DNA from: Tubulanus polymorphus
Taxonomy: Eukaryota; Nemertea; Palaeonemertea; Tubulaniformes; Tubulanidae
Assembly (NCBI RefSeq): GCF_964204645.1
Contig: NC_134026.1
Coordinates: 23,764,650 to 23,828,649, forward strand
Length of the DNA: 64,000 bases
Reading direction: 5' to 3'
Part shown: positions 39,330 to 51,800 of the stretch, piece after piece
Numbering within the stretch: the first letter of the stretch is position 1
How the letters are laid out: each line of letters starts with the position of its first letter
Notes under the pieces: model-generated
What the model was told of the DNA's origin: nothing
Seen by the model: the letters and a program-made list of their open reading frames with translations, nothing else
The model's database searches: none
Made by a program: the position numbers and the translations under genes

Positions 39330-42300
39330 ATGGATAAAAGCGCTAAAGTCGCCCCTCTGCGGAATGCCAAGGACGAAAGGATGTCAACAATTTTGACGTT
39401 GCAACACCTTACCGGTCGTAAAGCTACGTGTTTCTTGTGCGATGGTAATCCAATCACTGAAAGAGGAAAACGAATACAAATGATCAATGTTCTCTTTCTT
39501 ATCAGTGCCCCATTTATTATGCTGTTTGCATTGTCATTTGCTACTCTGTACGACAACATCATCAAACTAACAATGACCCAGCGGGTCCAGAATGAGGTCG
39601 TGTCAAGCATGCAATATGGACAGGTAATTCATAAATTACAGTTAGAACGAGGGACAACGGTTCGTTACGAAATCACAAAAACTGCCGAGATATTTTCAAC
39701 TCTTTTCGACAAGTACAAGGCCACGGACGAGGCTTTGAAAGTTCTGACGTCATGGCCCGGCGACATCGACAGATCCGCTGGTTTTCCAGTAAACAAGGCT
39801 ACTTTGCGCGAGTATCTAGACAAACATCGGCAGCATGTTAATTCTTCGCATTACATGGATGAAATGAGATTTTATACCTCAGTTATTACCGAATTTCTCA
39901 ACTGGGTAGTGCGTGCCATCAAAACCGCTGAAGGATCTAAAGCCGGGAACCCATTGGTGGCTTATCATATGATAGTGATGAGCAAAGAACAAGCGGGAGT
40001 AGAAAGAGCGCTAGGTTTTATATACTACACATTTGGTAAGTAATAAGAACAAATCTATGAACGATAATTAAGATTGTCATCGCCGGAGCCGAATCGAGTA
40101 TCCACAGCAATTTTTTCAGTGTTGTTAGAGATCGGCTTTTGCAAAAATCGTTTGTCTATTTGAATCTTGATTTCGCAACATTCAGGAGCCAAACTAGCTT
40201 TATGGGAAAAGGGGCGCATATGGAATATAGGGCCATTACTAACGCGCGTTTGTGAAGTAATCGAAGCGCCGAAACGCGGTTATCTGGGGGACCTCTCCCG
40301 AGAAGATTTTGAAAAATGGTGCATTCTTAGCACTGTCCTGGTTGAAATTAGTAATGAACCCACATTTCACAATTGTCTATTTCTATTGGGAAGAAAATTC
40401 TAAGGTCAATAGGCCGAATGAGGGTGGCGCCCTATGCACCTCCTGGATCCGCCCCTGAATTATTCATCTATTTATTTGAATCTCGAAAATATTTTAGGGA
40501 GATTCCAAACAAATAAGGAGTTTATGATGTTTCTTGAAAAGGATGCTCTTAGTCAATCGTACATCGGTCGCTGTAAGCAGTACTCAGAAGATATATGCGA
40601 ACGGATGATGAACAAATATATGAATCAGTCGGAGACGGGGACCGTTATCAGAGAGATGCGATCCAATATCTTAAACAATAGAAACACCACCATCGATTAC
40701 GTAGCGACTGGGGAGAATTGGTTTGGAAACATGACAGATTATATAAACAATTTACAAGATATCCAATCGAAGCTGGCATTTGAAATTGTGAGAATATTGC
40801 AAAAAGAAGGCAACTCGGCAATGAAACGAGTGGTCAGCGCGGTAGTCGCCGTTATTCTCGCAATCATTATCGCGCCGGTTTCTTTCATTTGCATAACGCG
40901 AATTTTGAAACAGATTCAAGGATTCGCTTCGCACTTGTCGGAAAAGTCCGACGAGTTGGACATCGAACGAAAACGCACGATTCGATTGCTATATCAAATG
41001 TTGCCGAAATCAGTGGCGGAAAAACTGAAAAATCGCGAGCCGGTCATCCCAGAGAGTTACGACGCTGTGACGATATTCTTCAGCGATATCGTAGGTTTTA
41101 CTGATATAAGTTCGGAAAGTACGCCCTTGCAGGTGGTAGACATGCTGAATAATTTATACAGGACGTTTGATATTAGAATTGACATGTACGACGTATATAA
41201 AGTGGAAACTATAGGTAATGTCTTCTGCAAATTCGAAATATTTTGGGATGTTATTATTTCTACATTACAGCCCCATCAAATCAAAGATAAATAGATAATT
41301 TGAAATTATGCGCTTAGTTTTCGAACTTACGTATCAAAGTATTCAAGGAGTTCTACGAAATTATCTCTACTCACGCGGGATAATCATAGTGATATAATCA
41401 ATATATTTGTGACTACATGCTACACTAAAGATCAAAGATGAAACCGCACGTTTCAATTGGTGGGAATTAATAAGCAACGCAAAATTTTAATAGACCATCG
41501 CTACACGTAAACGGAGAAATTTGAAAATTTCAGGTGACGCGTATATGGTAGTGTCAGGGTGCCCGGATAGAAATGAAGATAAACACGCTTACGAGATAAG
41601 TTGTATGGCGCTAGATTTATTGCGCTCGATGAAGGAAATCGTCATTCCTCACCGGCCCGGTGAAATTCTGAAACTTCGAGTTGGGATCCACACAGGTACG
41701 AGGCCAGCCACTCGAAATCTGTTTCACTGTTGTCTCTAACTAAATTGATATATACGCGATTTATTTTGACGCACTTTTTCCCGGGATATTTGAAACATTT
41801 TTCACTAGGTCCGTGTGTAGCAGGAGTTGTTGGATTCAAGATGCCGAGATACTGTCTATTTGGTGATACAGTAAATACTGCCTCACGAATGGAGTCCCAT
41901 GGACAAGGTATCATACACAAATGACAGCTTCGTGTATCACTCCATCACAATTCAATGAACGATATACATATGAAATAATTTCAGCTCTGAGGATACACCT
42001 TAGTCCAGCAACGTTCGCGGTACTTGAAGGCGATGGAGCGTTTGATATGGAGCCACGTGGAAAAATTGAAGTCAAAGTAAGTGTCCTCCGCTGATCTGGA
42101 TTCATTGGCTGTGGGTCCTATCCTCAGAGTCTTACACAGGTTTGGTTAATCCAGAATGTTAGACCCTTATTAAGATCGGTCAGAATCTGTATAACGTAAA
42201 AATAACAAAAGTTATGATTCGATTCATATACTTTATTGTACATGTATTTACAGTCAATGTCCGTTATACTGCCATCCTTTTTAATGCCACTGCACTCTCA

Positions 42301-42590
42301 ACGCCAACATTGAGAACAAGTTTCTAATTCTAACTCAAATTCACCATTCCTTATAACTAAACACCAAATTCGTTATAGCACCATATTTTCATAGGTCCCA
42401 AGAGTGGCATTATAAAGGACTTTCTGTTCACTGTACTGTATATATACCGGTGTTGAAATTTAGTTTTTCAAGGGATTGCATTTGTATTTTCAAGGGAAAA
42501 GGAGTGATGTTGACGTATTGGTTACTTGGTAAACATGGCGACAGCATGAAATTTTTGTACCATTCAGAATCGGAGAGCATCGGTGGATAG
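39330..42590 (+). CDS. NIT-domain membrane guanylate cyclase, 7 exons
   Basis: Exons 39330-40035, 40186-40350, 40498-41214, 41534-41695, 41809-41907, 41985-42076, 42495-42590; 678 aa. It makes cGMP from GTP. A cytosolic N-terminus with a CFLC motif (residues 34-37) precedes TM1 (about 52-75). The extracellular NIT (nitrate/nitrite-sensing) domain covers about 85-395, with hallmark segments HKLQLERG (101-108) and [13 protein letters not shown]2 is about 401-424. A short helical linker ending in [14 protein letters not shown] leads into the class III cyclase domain. Metal aspartates are D487 (FFSDIVGFT) and D531, guanine-specifying residues E527 (YKVETIG) and C599 (PRYCLFGD), and transition-state residues N606 and R610, so it should be active as a homodimer. 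No kinase-homology or H-NOX domain is present. The start at 39330 follows an acceptor ending at 39306. This is the NIT-GC architecture reported in Platynereis nitric oxide signalling. The exon 2 donor (ATTA|GTAATG) is the least certain junction. Confidence 0.9.
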
Positions 42591-43095
42591 ATGCAGCAGT
42601 TCGTATTACGGTTGTTACTTGTGGTGCACTTAAATGATTTTTTCTTATTTTTCAAATTACTATCAATGGATATAAATGTCAATAGCTCACATACTTTAGC
42701 CATTACAAAAATTGATGCATTTAATCATATCATATACATATTCCTTGCTCATTTCCTGTTTTAAGTGTTACAAAGAAGTTCCATAGTATCCGAAATTGTC
42801 CAGTTGTGGTTAAGAACATTGTCCTCTACAATGCATCTATGATGGAAACTTTTGTTATGAATACATTCATCCAGAATGAAAATTGCTTCTTCAAGCTAAT
42901 TCTTTGAGTTGATACCTATGGTTTGCCATCCGTCTGATCATATTTAGTACGACGAGGTTTCACGCCTGCAGCATGGATTCCAAGGAATTCAGCGATGTCC
43001 ATTCAAGATACATACAGCAAACATAACTCCCAAGAAATCCGATAAGCCTCTTTATAACGTTAAACTGTGAGCACACATTGTACTAAGATCACATT
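42591..43095. other. Convergent 3' region of NIT-GC and BTF3
   Basis: No coding exon. I found no canonical AATAAA for the cyclase in this interval, so its transcript end is undetermined. Confidence 0.4.
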
Positions 43096-43101
43096 TTTAT
43101 T
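43096..43101 (-). terminator. Poly(A) signal of BTF3
   Basis: AATAAA on the minus strand, 258 bases past the BTF3 stop codon. Confidence 0.55.
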
Positions 43102-43358
43102 CACACTTGTAATACAAGGACGTTTGAATATAATGTTTGTTCGAGATAAAAAATCTTTATCGTATTCCTGCAGTCGCTAGTATTTCAAGTTGATGTTTTT
43201 TTTTCAAGGATTTCTCGCTATAATTACAAGTAACGATATAATGTTGTATAAACAAAGAATTGAATCGGAGAAAGATTTTTCACGCCCACCAAATTGTTCA
43301 GTACAAAAATTTTCTGCTGAGTCAAAGACTTATTTGCTCATGCTACTGATGATTTTTT

Positions 43359-44404
43359 TTACACTCCTTCTCCTTTTGACGCTTCATCGAAGTTTTCGAC
43401 CAACTCTGAAAAGAGTAATGATAAATAAATTTCTAATTCCAAGGAATGAATTTAAAGGACTGAGCAGCAAATACTGGTAACAACTTACCGGGAACATCAT
43501 CATCGTCATCTACTTCATCTGTGGCAGTTTTGATGTCAGCTACAATGAACGAAACATTAAATTCATGAGCAATATTCAAGCTAAAATTCAATTTTCATCG
43601 AATGCAAACAGCAAATCTATTGACTCACTGGGAGGTGGCAGTTTCTCTGCTAAGGATCGAAGATGGGTCAAATTTTCAGATCCGAGCTGATTTAGTATTC
43701 CCGGCAGCATCGATGTGATTTCTGAAATAATGAATAATGAATTTCTTGAAAAGCTAGTCGAGAAAACACAGCGAAATAGAAATCGAGAACGAATCAATAG
43801 TTCCTTATTCTGAAATGAATAAACATTTATGAGGCATAGTGACAACTCACGTTTTAATTCAGGGTGACCAAGTATGGCAAACGTATTAGCAGTCAGCGAA
43901 GCCTGAGCTTTTGGATTGATGAAATGGAGAACTGTTCCATCATCTTTAATCATATTCACCTGAAAAAATAATTAGATTTTATACAAATACAAGATAATAA
44001 AATAAAAAGCTGCATTTTCCACATTTCAACGCAGCACCCAGCAATTGTCATCTAGGAATTCCATTGTGACTAATTAATTCAATACGTTTGCATACCTCTT
44101 CAATACCAGGGATTGGATTGATACTCAGTTTCTTCAGACAACTCTGCAATTTTTTATCATCAGTCGTTGCAGTTCGGTGGACGGTCTTCTTCTTCCTCCT
44201 AGGAGTTCCCTAAAACAATTTCGTATTCAATCTAATCAATCAGAAATTGAGTTAATTATCAGGCCTAAATACATCATATCGTCCATATAGAACAATATTT
44301 TGAGCAATATCAACTCTATTATCATTAGTATAACAAGGAAAAATACTCACTTTTCCCCCCATTCGAACTTCATTTTTCAATTTCGACAGTTTTTGAGCGT
44401 TCAT
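43359..44404 (-). CDS. BTF3L4: Basic transcription factor 3 / nascent polypeptide-associated complex beta subunit, 6 exons
   Basis: Exons in transcript order: 44404-44351, 44209-44096, 43959-43851, 43721-43629, 43539-43489, 43405-43359; 155 aa, about the size of human BTF3 isoform b and BTF3L4. With NAC-alpha it forms the ribosome-bound complex that shields nascent chains and limits mis-targeting to the ER. The N-terminus carries the ribosome-binding basic motif RRKKK in the order expected ([11 protein letters not shown], then [10 protein letters not shown]). The NAC beta-barrel follows ([34 protein letters not shown]). The acidic C-terminus ends [17 protein letters not shown]. The NMIKDDGTV stretch resembles vertebrate BTF3L4 more than BTF3, but one invertebrate gene probably stands for both. 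It is head-to-head with TOE1. Confidence 0.95.
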
Positions 44405-45161
44405 ATTTGCGGAAATGCTTCTCTTCTATCAATCTACAAATACATAACAAAAACTTGGTTGAAACAGTTGTGGTCATTGCATATTAAACATAAACCAGCA
44501 TAAAACAAATTGTTAACCTAAGCCGAGGAAAAGATTCATAAGCAAGAATACGATAACGATCTTTAATGTAGCTTTAATGTGGTTTCTCTTCGGTAATTAG
44601 TACATCCGAATGCCGGCCATATTTTCTCAATTTACCGACGAAAACGATTGAAAACGTCGAAAATTTCTCTCGCCGAGACACAACAATTAATGGTGTCACG
44701 GCGTAGGTGAAAAATTCATAACTTGGAATCATTTGCAATTACGTAGATAAAGAATAAAGGCGATTACCTTTCAAAAATTGAGGATAAAATGAGGATTTAC
44801 ATAGACCACATGAGGGAACGGAAGCGTGAAAGAATGACGTCATGTTCCTATTTCGGACCGCGGGTCGGACCTATTTTCGTTGTGATCGTACGGTGCTGCC
44901 ACCAATCCAAGATGTCAGCCTCCTAAAAGAAAAAAAAATTCAAAATATATCAATATATCAGCATGATTACAGCATTACTTCGTGCCGGTAAATTTTTGCA
45001 ATCATTTGATGAACGATTCATGCATTTCTCGTTTTGCTTATTAAAGATTGTGATAGATTCCAGATTGAATCGCCCCTTGTTGATAACTCTTTTACTTTTT
45101 TAGAAGAATAACGATATCTGATTATCTTTCTTGGACTTGATATCACTGACAAAACACAATA
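44405..45161. promoter_or_regulatory. Bidirectional promoter region between BTF3 and TOE1
   Basis: 757 bp separate the two divergent start codons. The middle part (about 44800-44930) is locally GC-rich and contains a full palindromic CRE, a CCAAT box (ACCAATCC at 44901-44908) and the GTGCTGCCACC 11-mer. No coding sequence is seen in the interval. Confidence 0.6.
44835..44842. promoter_or_regulatory. Consensus CRE (TGACGTCA), CREB/ATF site
   Basis: A perfect 8-bp CRE palindrome roughly midway between the BTF3 and TOE1 starts, placed where a shared promoter would be. Confidence 0.5.
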
Positions 45162-47351
45162 ATGTCAAGTGCCAATTTTCACGAAGTCCCTGTAGTTGAT
45201 GTAACAAGGGACAATATTGTTGAAATATGGCCGTCTTTACAATTCTCTCTTCAGCAAGCTATGTTTGTTGCTCTGGATTTGGTAAGAAATGTCAATGATA
45301 AAAACAACCTGCTCGGTTTATTTTTTCTAACATATTGCTGAACATGAAAATAATGTTTTGAATTATGATGCCTTTTTCAGGAAATGAGTGGAATTGGAAA
45401 TCGAAAGACACTGATGGCTAAGTAAGATCTTTTAATTATGAAAGTTTCTATCCTTATTTTAACTATTTCATGGTCTAGATGAAAACAACGTTTATCTCTA
45501 TTTTCTTGCAGATCTATTGATGATAGGTATAGAGGATTGTGTGAAACTGCTAGAACGAGATCAATTCTGTCGATCGGTCTGTCATGTTTCTGCCACAACA
45601 CTAGTTCCGATACAGAAAATATCTCCGATGCAAATCTAGCTCTGAAATTCACCGTTCACACTTACAACATTACGGTATTGTGTGAAGATAACTATACAGT
45701 TGAGCCTTTGTCATTGACATTTTTGGTTGAGCATGGATTTGATTTTAACAAACAATATATGAAAGGTGTCTATTATCATCGAGAAGATAAGGTAGGCCTA
45801 ACATAAATAAGGTCAAACGCTACTTTGAGTTTAGCACCTGTATGATTGAATTCTATACTTAAGCTAAGAACTGTTATACAGGCTGAGAAGAAGAAGGACA
45901 CTAGTAAACCGTGCTTAAGGAGGCTATTTCAACAGTTGATAACCAACGAAGTACCTATAGTATTCCACAATGCTTTGGTAGATTTGGTATTTTTGTATCA
46001 GAACCTATACACGCAGTTACCAGCGAATCTATCTCAGTTCACTGCTGACTTAAGTGAAATGTTCCCTAGTGGAATTTACGATACCAAATTCGTAACAGAA
46101 TTCATGGAAAGGACACCTGCCTCATACCTCGAGTACATATTTCGGAAAAGGTAAATTACCAACCCATACATTGGAAACTTGGGATGTTGCCGGTAAAAAG
46201 GTGAATGCATATCGTTTCTGTTTTATAGACAAAAAGACAATCTTGAACAGTGTTTGATGAAGGAAAAGCATATCCTGATAGACTTTCCTAAATATCCAGC
46301 TAGTTGTGATTATGTTGAACAAAGGGGATGTTCTCTTGATTCAGAACAGAACCAGAATGTTAAACTGTGTGAATGTTTTTCGGTGAGTGGGGATATTGGT
46401 TGATCCTTTGTAATACTGGCGGAGCCAGTCTCAGATAAGATGCATTGTCAACCTTCTTATTCTGAATGAACTCAGTGATGGGAATTTATTATGATCAGCT
46501 TTTGGAGCCAAATTGATTATATTTATAGGATTTCTCAATGAATCATCATTTTAAACTGCCACATACAGCTAAGTTAGTGGGAGAAACGTTTTGGACATTA
46601 TCCAGTCATCATGGAAAATAAGTTCATATATACCGTACCTTCAACTGGTTAACGAATTAGAATTCCAACTGAAGCCTGAAATGTATACTTTGGTCATGAA
46701 TGAATAATCTGGTCTGTTGTAGAATCATGGATGGTGTGCATTGGGAAAGAATTGTCCTAATTCGCATGACGTCGATGCCATTTTACGAAAAGAAGACGTA
46801 GCACTGGTAAACAAACAGCGTAAACGAAATCGACGGAAGCGCGCACGGCCGGGTAGTGAATCAACGATAGGAGAGTGCGCCACTGTTGAAGAACGTGTGG
46901 CCTCCGTGACAGTGAATGACAACTCGAATAATGCTGGGCTTACTGGCGATTGCTCCCAGGAGTCTTCAGATATTGATATACCACAAAATGGTATGTCTGG
47001 CAAGTCATTTGAATTTGATTGTTGTACTAACTGATACTTTATGGCTCCTGCTTCTCTTTTTCAGGTGAACAAGTACAGAGCAATGTTGTAACTAAATCAA
47101 GATGTGAAGGTCATCGAGCTGGATTTGATGCATTTATGACAGGATTCACAATGGGAACTTTCATAGCCAAGTATGGAAAGTCCGTTTCGGATAATCCGAT
47201 AAAGCTTAGCGACTTCGGAATACAGGAATTAGTGAATCGGATTTATCTTAGTGGAAAGGACTATGCCCTTCAAATCAAGAAGAGTGATTTCTCAAAACCG
47301 TCAAAAGGACATAGAATTAAGATTCAAATGTTAAAAGGAGAAATTACTTAA
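45162..47351 (+). CDS. TOE1: TOE1-like 3' exonuclease (target of EGR1), 7 exons
   Basis: Exons 45162-45281, 45381-45421, 45512-45791, 45882-46150, 46229-46382, 46723-46990, 47065-47351; 472 aa, close to human TOE1 (510). A DEDD-family 3'-5' deadenylase/exonuclease of Cajal bodies that trims snRNA and other small RNA 3' ends. The first catalytic pair is D39/E41, split by intron 1 (ALDL|EMSG). Then come ETARTRSILS, NAxVDL with D181, and GIYDTKF, all as in TOE1. A CCCH zinc finger uses C284, C293, C299 and H303 (spacing 8-5-3). A basic nuclear-localisation segment (QRKRNRRKRAR) and the conserved C-terminal block HRAGFDAFMTG...VYLSGK-like (here IYLSGKDY) follow. It shares its upstream region with BTF3 and ends tail-to-tail with NASP. 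Confidence 0.95.
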
Positions 47352-47369
47352 TTTCTTAAAACATTGGCA

Positions 47370-47375
47370 AATAAA
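47370..47375 (+). terminator. Poly(A) signal of TOE1
   Basis: AATAAA 19 bases after the TOE1 stop codon, so the 3' UTR is very short. Confidence 0.65.
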
Positions 47376-47734
47376 AAGTTTTCATTAGAAATCTGTTTGT
47401 GATGGTTGAAAAGGTAGCTTCCATTTCTGTTCAGGCTGGTTTTATTAATGGCGAGATCTGATGGAATACCAGTATTCATCCATACTTAGATTAAAGCAAG
47501 ACGTCGTTAATCAATTGTATAGGATTAACACTTAAGAATGATGAGCAGTTAAAATGTCTACCATGGGCGCAATTCACTAAAATGTATGTGCATCTTTCTA
47601 TGCACCAAGTGCTTTCTTCTGCTTAAGCATTACTACTACAATACATGTCATATACCCAAATGGTTCACTAAGCTCAATGCCTCCTTGAGAAAGAACTATA
47701 CACAAATCATATTCATACAAAACGAACACATGGC

Positions 47735-47740
47735 TTTATT
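47735..47740 (-). terminator. Poly(A) signal of NASP
   Basis: AATAAA on the minus strand, implying a NASP 3' UTR of about 1.07 kb. That would leave only about 350 bp between the ends of the convergent TOE1 and NASP transcripts. Confidence 0.5.
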
Positions 47741-48810
47741 TTACCAATTAGTACAAAAATGATTACTTATTGCTCACACAAACTATATCAACCTAAATGA
47801 TGAGACATACATGATATCAGCAGTCGATTTGAGCAAACACATGTGGTGTGGTCCTATAGGTGAAAACGGGAGGTTCACATCCACAGAACATCCTTTTACA
47901 TGTGTGAAATATCGAAAAGTGTCGATAGTTAAAGTTGGTCCAAAATATTGTTCTTATGGTTTAGCTGACTGATGAAAACAATACTGAAACTTCAAACAAC
48001 TGATGGCCTATATCAACAAGTGTACAGATAACAATAAACAAGAGCACAAACTACTATTAAATGCATCATTAATGTCCAGTGGGACTCCTTCGTGCAAGTC
48101 GGGTACAATGAACAACAATATGAACATTTCTATATCAGACCTTTGCCAGTGGTACAATTCTTATTTCCAAAGACAATCACAAATGAATCAATAGTCGACG
48201 ACAATGAAAGCTTAATGATAATATGAAACTGGAACCAAAATATTATCGAGGGACCAGTTCATGGCGCACAACTCTGAACGTTTTTTTTCCCGCATAAGAT
48301 TACACAATATATAATAACACCAAGAGTAACAGTTCAGTTTAGCACCATTACCAGTTTTTAGATTCAGAAATATATCTCTGCAGTGCATGTCGGGTATCGA
48401 ATATCGCTGCCGTTGAGGAAACTGATGGAAAGTACCTTCGTACACTCATATCAACTTCATTTCATCATGATTTCTCCTTAAATATTATACAAACACTGTA
48501 ACAACACACAACTTTCATACAATACATGGTACATAAAAATACAGCTGCTGAAATTTTTGTCATGACAATCTTAGATGTACATCATGCTCAATAAACCATT
48601 TTCCGACTTGTTCATTCAGGTGTACCCATTTTGATGTCGAGAAATTACTTAGTTACACATCTAGCATATATTATGATGCACCATTGTATTAACATACATT
48701 ATGAAAATAACAATTACACAGTCTCACTAGGCTAAACATTGTATATGGAATGTATATCAACAGTTATTGGCAAAGACTCCATAAAATGTTCTCATATTAT
48801 TCGAGTTCAT

Positions 48811-51800
48811 CTATCCACTAGTTTCAGTGACCATTTTTTCTTCAGCTTGGCTCTCTTTTACATCTTCCAGCTTTTTAGCGACTATCTTTTCTGGCACGAC
48901 CTCCTTAAAAACAAGATAACGTGTCATTAAGGACATAATCCAAGTAATAGAATATGGCAATAAAATTGAAAATGGTAATTCATTCATAACTTATGGCGCT
49001 CTTACTTTTTTGTCACCATCCCCACCGTCAGCGTGGCCATTAGACTTTCCATTGGAAACACCATTTGATGAACCGTTTGCCACACCGTTAGTACCATTCT
49101 CTTGTTTAGCCTTCTTTACATCGGCTTCATCTTCTGCCCCATCTTCTGGCTTTCTCTACAGAAAAATAAAATCATTGGAAATTTTAAAATAATTGATACA
49201 GCTGCTACAGGGTAATTGCAGCTAATTAATGAATACAAACCTTTTTTCGTACGAGATGAGAAATATTGTCAGGTTTTGCTTCATCATTATTCCTCTTAAC
49301 ACTTATCTGAAATTGAAAAGATCAGAATGATTTATTAATATAGTCTAATGCTTACGCCAAGTTACTTAAGTACTGGTCTCGAAAAACGGATTGAGGTACT
49401 TTGAAATTTGTAACTCCTACGGAAAAATTATATTTACAGTTGAAATTTCAGAGGTAGAAGCTGTGGACGACTCTCCAAAACCAATCGAAACTTCTGCACC
49501 ACCACCAACTGCTTCTAAGGCTTTAGTTTTGAGTTCTGCAAAATTCTTTTTCTCTTCAACAGCATCTTCAATCTACAAAAAATAGTTGAGCCAGTGGTCA
49601 GCCTCTAGAAACTGGTAGATAAGGTATTGCCACCTATATGATTTCAGGGTGGCCATTTCTATTTCATTTGTTTTTTCCACGACATGCATGTTGTTTACCC
49701 TGATTGATCTGCTAAGAATTCAATCAATTAACTCAGCCAAATTCATAGATGCAAGCTGTTTGATTATTTGCGCAATCTCAACAAATTTCCCCAACTTTTC
49801 CATTTTAACAAAATTACCTGACTGTTTCAAAGAAAAGAAAACGATTTGCAGGTAAGCGACCACCCTGATTTTATATCGTACACATAACGGCTATCATCCA
49901 CCATGTACTTGGGATTTATAATGGCTCATAATTTAAGGTTGAGAAACTAATAACCTATCATTACTCAGCAAAGAAATAAGAATGCTACTTACTTTAGCTT
50001 TTACGTCTGGTAGGATATCTTTCAGTTCTTTAATCTCCTGTTCGACAGCGGCTTTATCTGAATCTATAAACATCATGATCCAATAAAACATCTTCATGAA
50101 CATTTAAGACGAATACCTTTTATCTTGTCATCAACTTACCTTTATCAAATTTGTTTTCCTCAACTGTTTTGGTTAATGCGTCTAAAAGAGGAAATTATAT
50201 CGATTACCATGTAGTTCACCCATTTCGCTACAGAAAATCTATAATACACCGTGACTTACCTATTTTTCCTTCTATTACTTTAACAGCACTGCGATAAGCA
50301 TCTATAGATTCATCGTAAAGACCGTGGAAGCACATAGCTAAACCGAGTTGATAATTAGTTTCAGCTAGTAAACGATCGTTCGGTTCCAAGTATTTCTCTT
50401 GAATACGGAGGCACTCTTTCAGATCTTCGATAGCTCGTTCACAGTTTTCTTAACAAAATAATGTGAAAATTGCCAATGAAAATTAATTCGCAATTGTGTA
50501 GGCATATCCTCTGAAAGATTATGCCTGTTTATTGCTATCTAAGAAAAGGGATGTCACTCGCAAAATCTACCTGTTTCGATGCTTAGCTCTCCAAGTTTAA
50601 GATGTGCCTGCGCCGCTTTTAGAGCGTGCTCTTTATCATCTTTTTTGAGGTAGATAACGCGAGCTAAATCTAACATTTCCCAAGCAACCTGAACATTTGA
50701 CACATCATCCTCCTGCAATTATCATAAAAAGATAATTGTTTCCTAGTTGTATTCAACCAGAAAGGTATAATACGGGTATCTAAGAGCTGAATCAGATTAA
50801 CAAAGATGAAGGGCTCATCTCTGCTTTACCTCTTTATCTTTATCTTCATCTTCCTCTGCATCCATCTCTTCATCTCCTTCTTCATCTTGTGACTTATCAT
50901 CATCACCATTCTGCGACTTCTCATCTTCATTTTCTGGCTTGTCTTCTTCCTTGCCCTCTGCCTCGGCTACAGTGTCCGCATCTTCTGACATGAAAGGATA
51001 GGATATGTTAACTAAACTCTACATGAGGGATGATTAGAAATTAAAATCAACAGAAAACAAAAGGAATATTATCAACAGCATGCTTGAAACAAATCCATCT
51101 CAATGTCATAAAAGCAACGGAAGAAAAGGTTAGTTAACTGTGCATCGATTCAACTAATTTTTCACTAAGTAAAACTGGAGTTAAATTTACTTTGAATGGG
51201 TGCTGAAATGTACAGGAATTTGTGCATGTGAGGGTTAAACGGGGCATTACCAGGATTAGGTTTTTCAGCAGATTTGTCAGAAGATACTTCAGCAGGCGTT
51301 TCATCAGTTTCCGACATCTTTTCATCTTGTTTATCATCACTTTTTTCTGTACTAAGTTCAACTTTTTTCTCATCAGATTTTTCAGTAGTCTCTTTAGTCT
51401 CAGCTTGTTTTTCACCTGTTACTTCTGATATTTCTTCATCTTGCTTTTCGTCTGATTTTTCAGCTGTATCTGCAGACTCCTCAGTAGTTTTGTCACCATT
51501 TTCCTCTTTAGTTTGCACCTCAGGATCCTTTTCGAGCATAGCATCAATGACATCATCAGCTATCTTTTCGCGTTCCTCATTGGCTAATAATGGGGTAAAG
51601 GGTATAAAGGAATTCAACTCCAGCCAGAAGGAAAAGTGCACTACAGGTCTTTCCATTCAAGATGCTTAACCAGATTACCAACACACAGAAGTGTAAGTTT
51701 TCTCTGATAAAGAATCAGTTTACAAAGAAAGGGAAGTATTGCGTAAGTCATTGGAATATACTTTATAAGAGAAATTAACCATACCGATATTTTTGACTTT

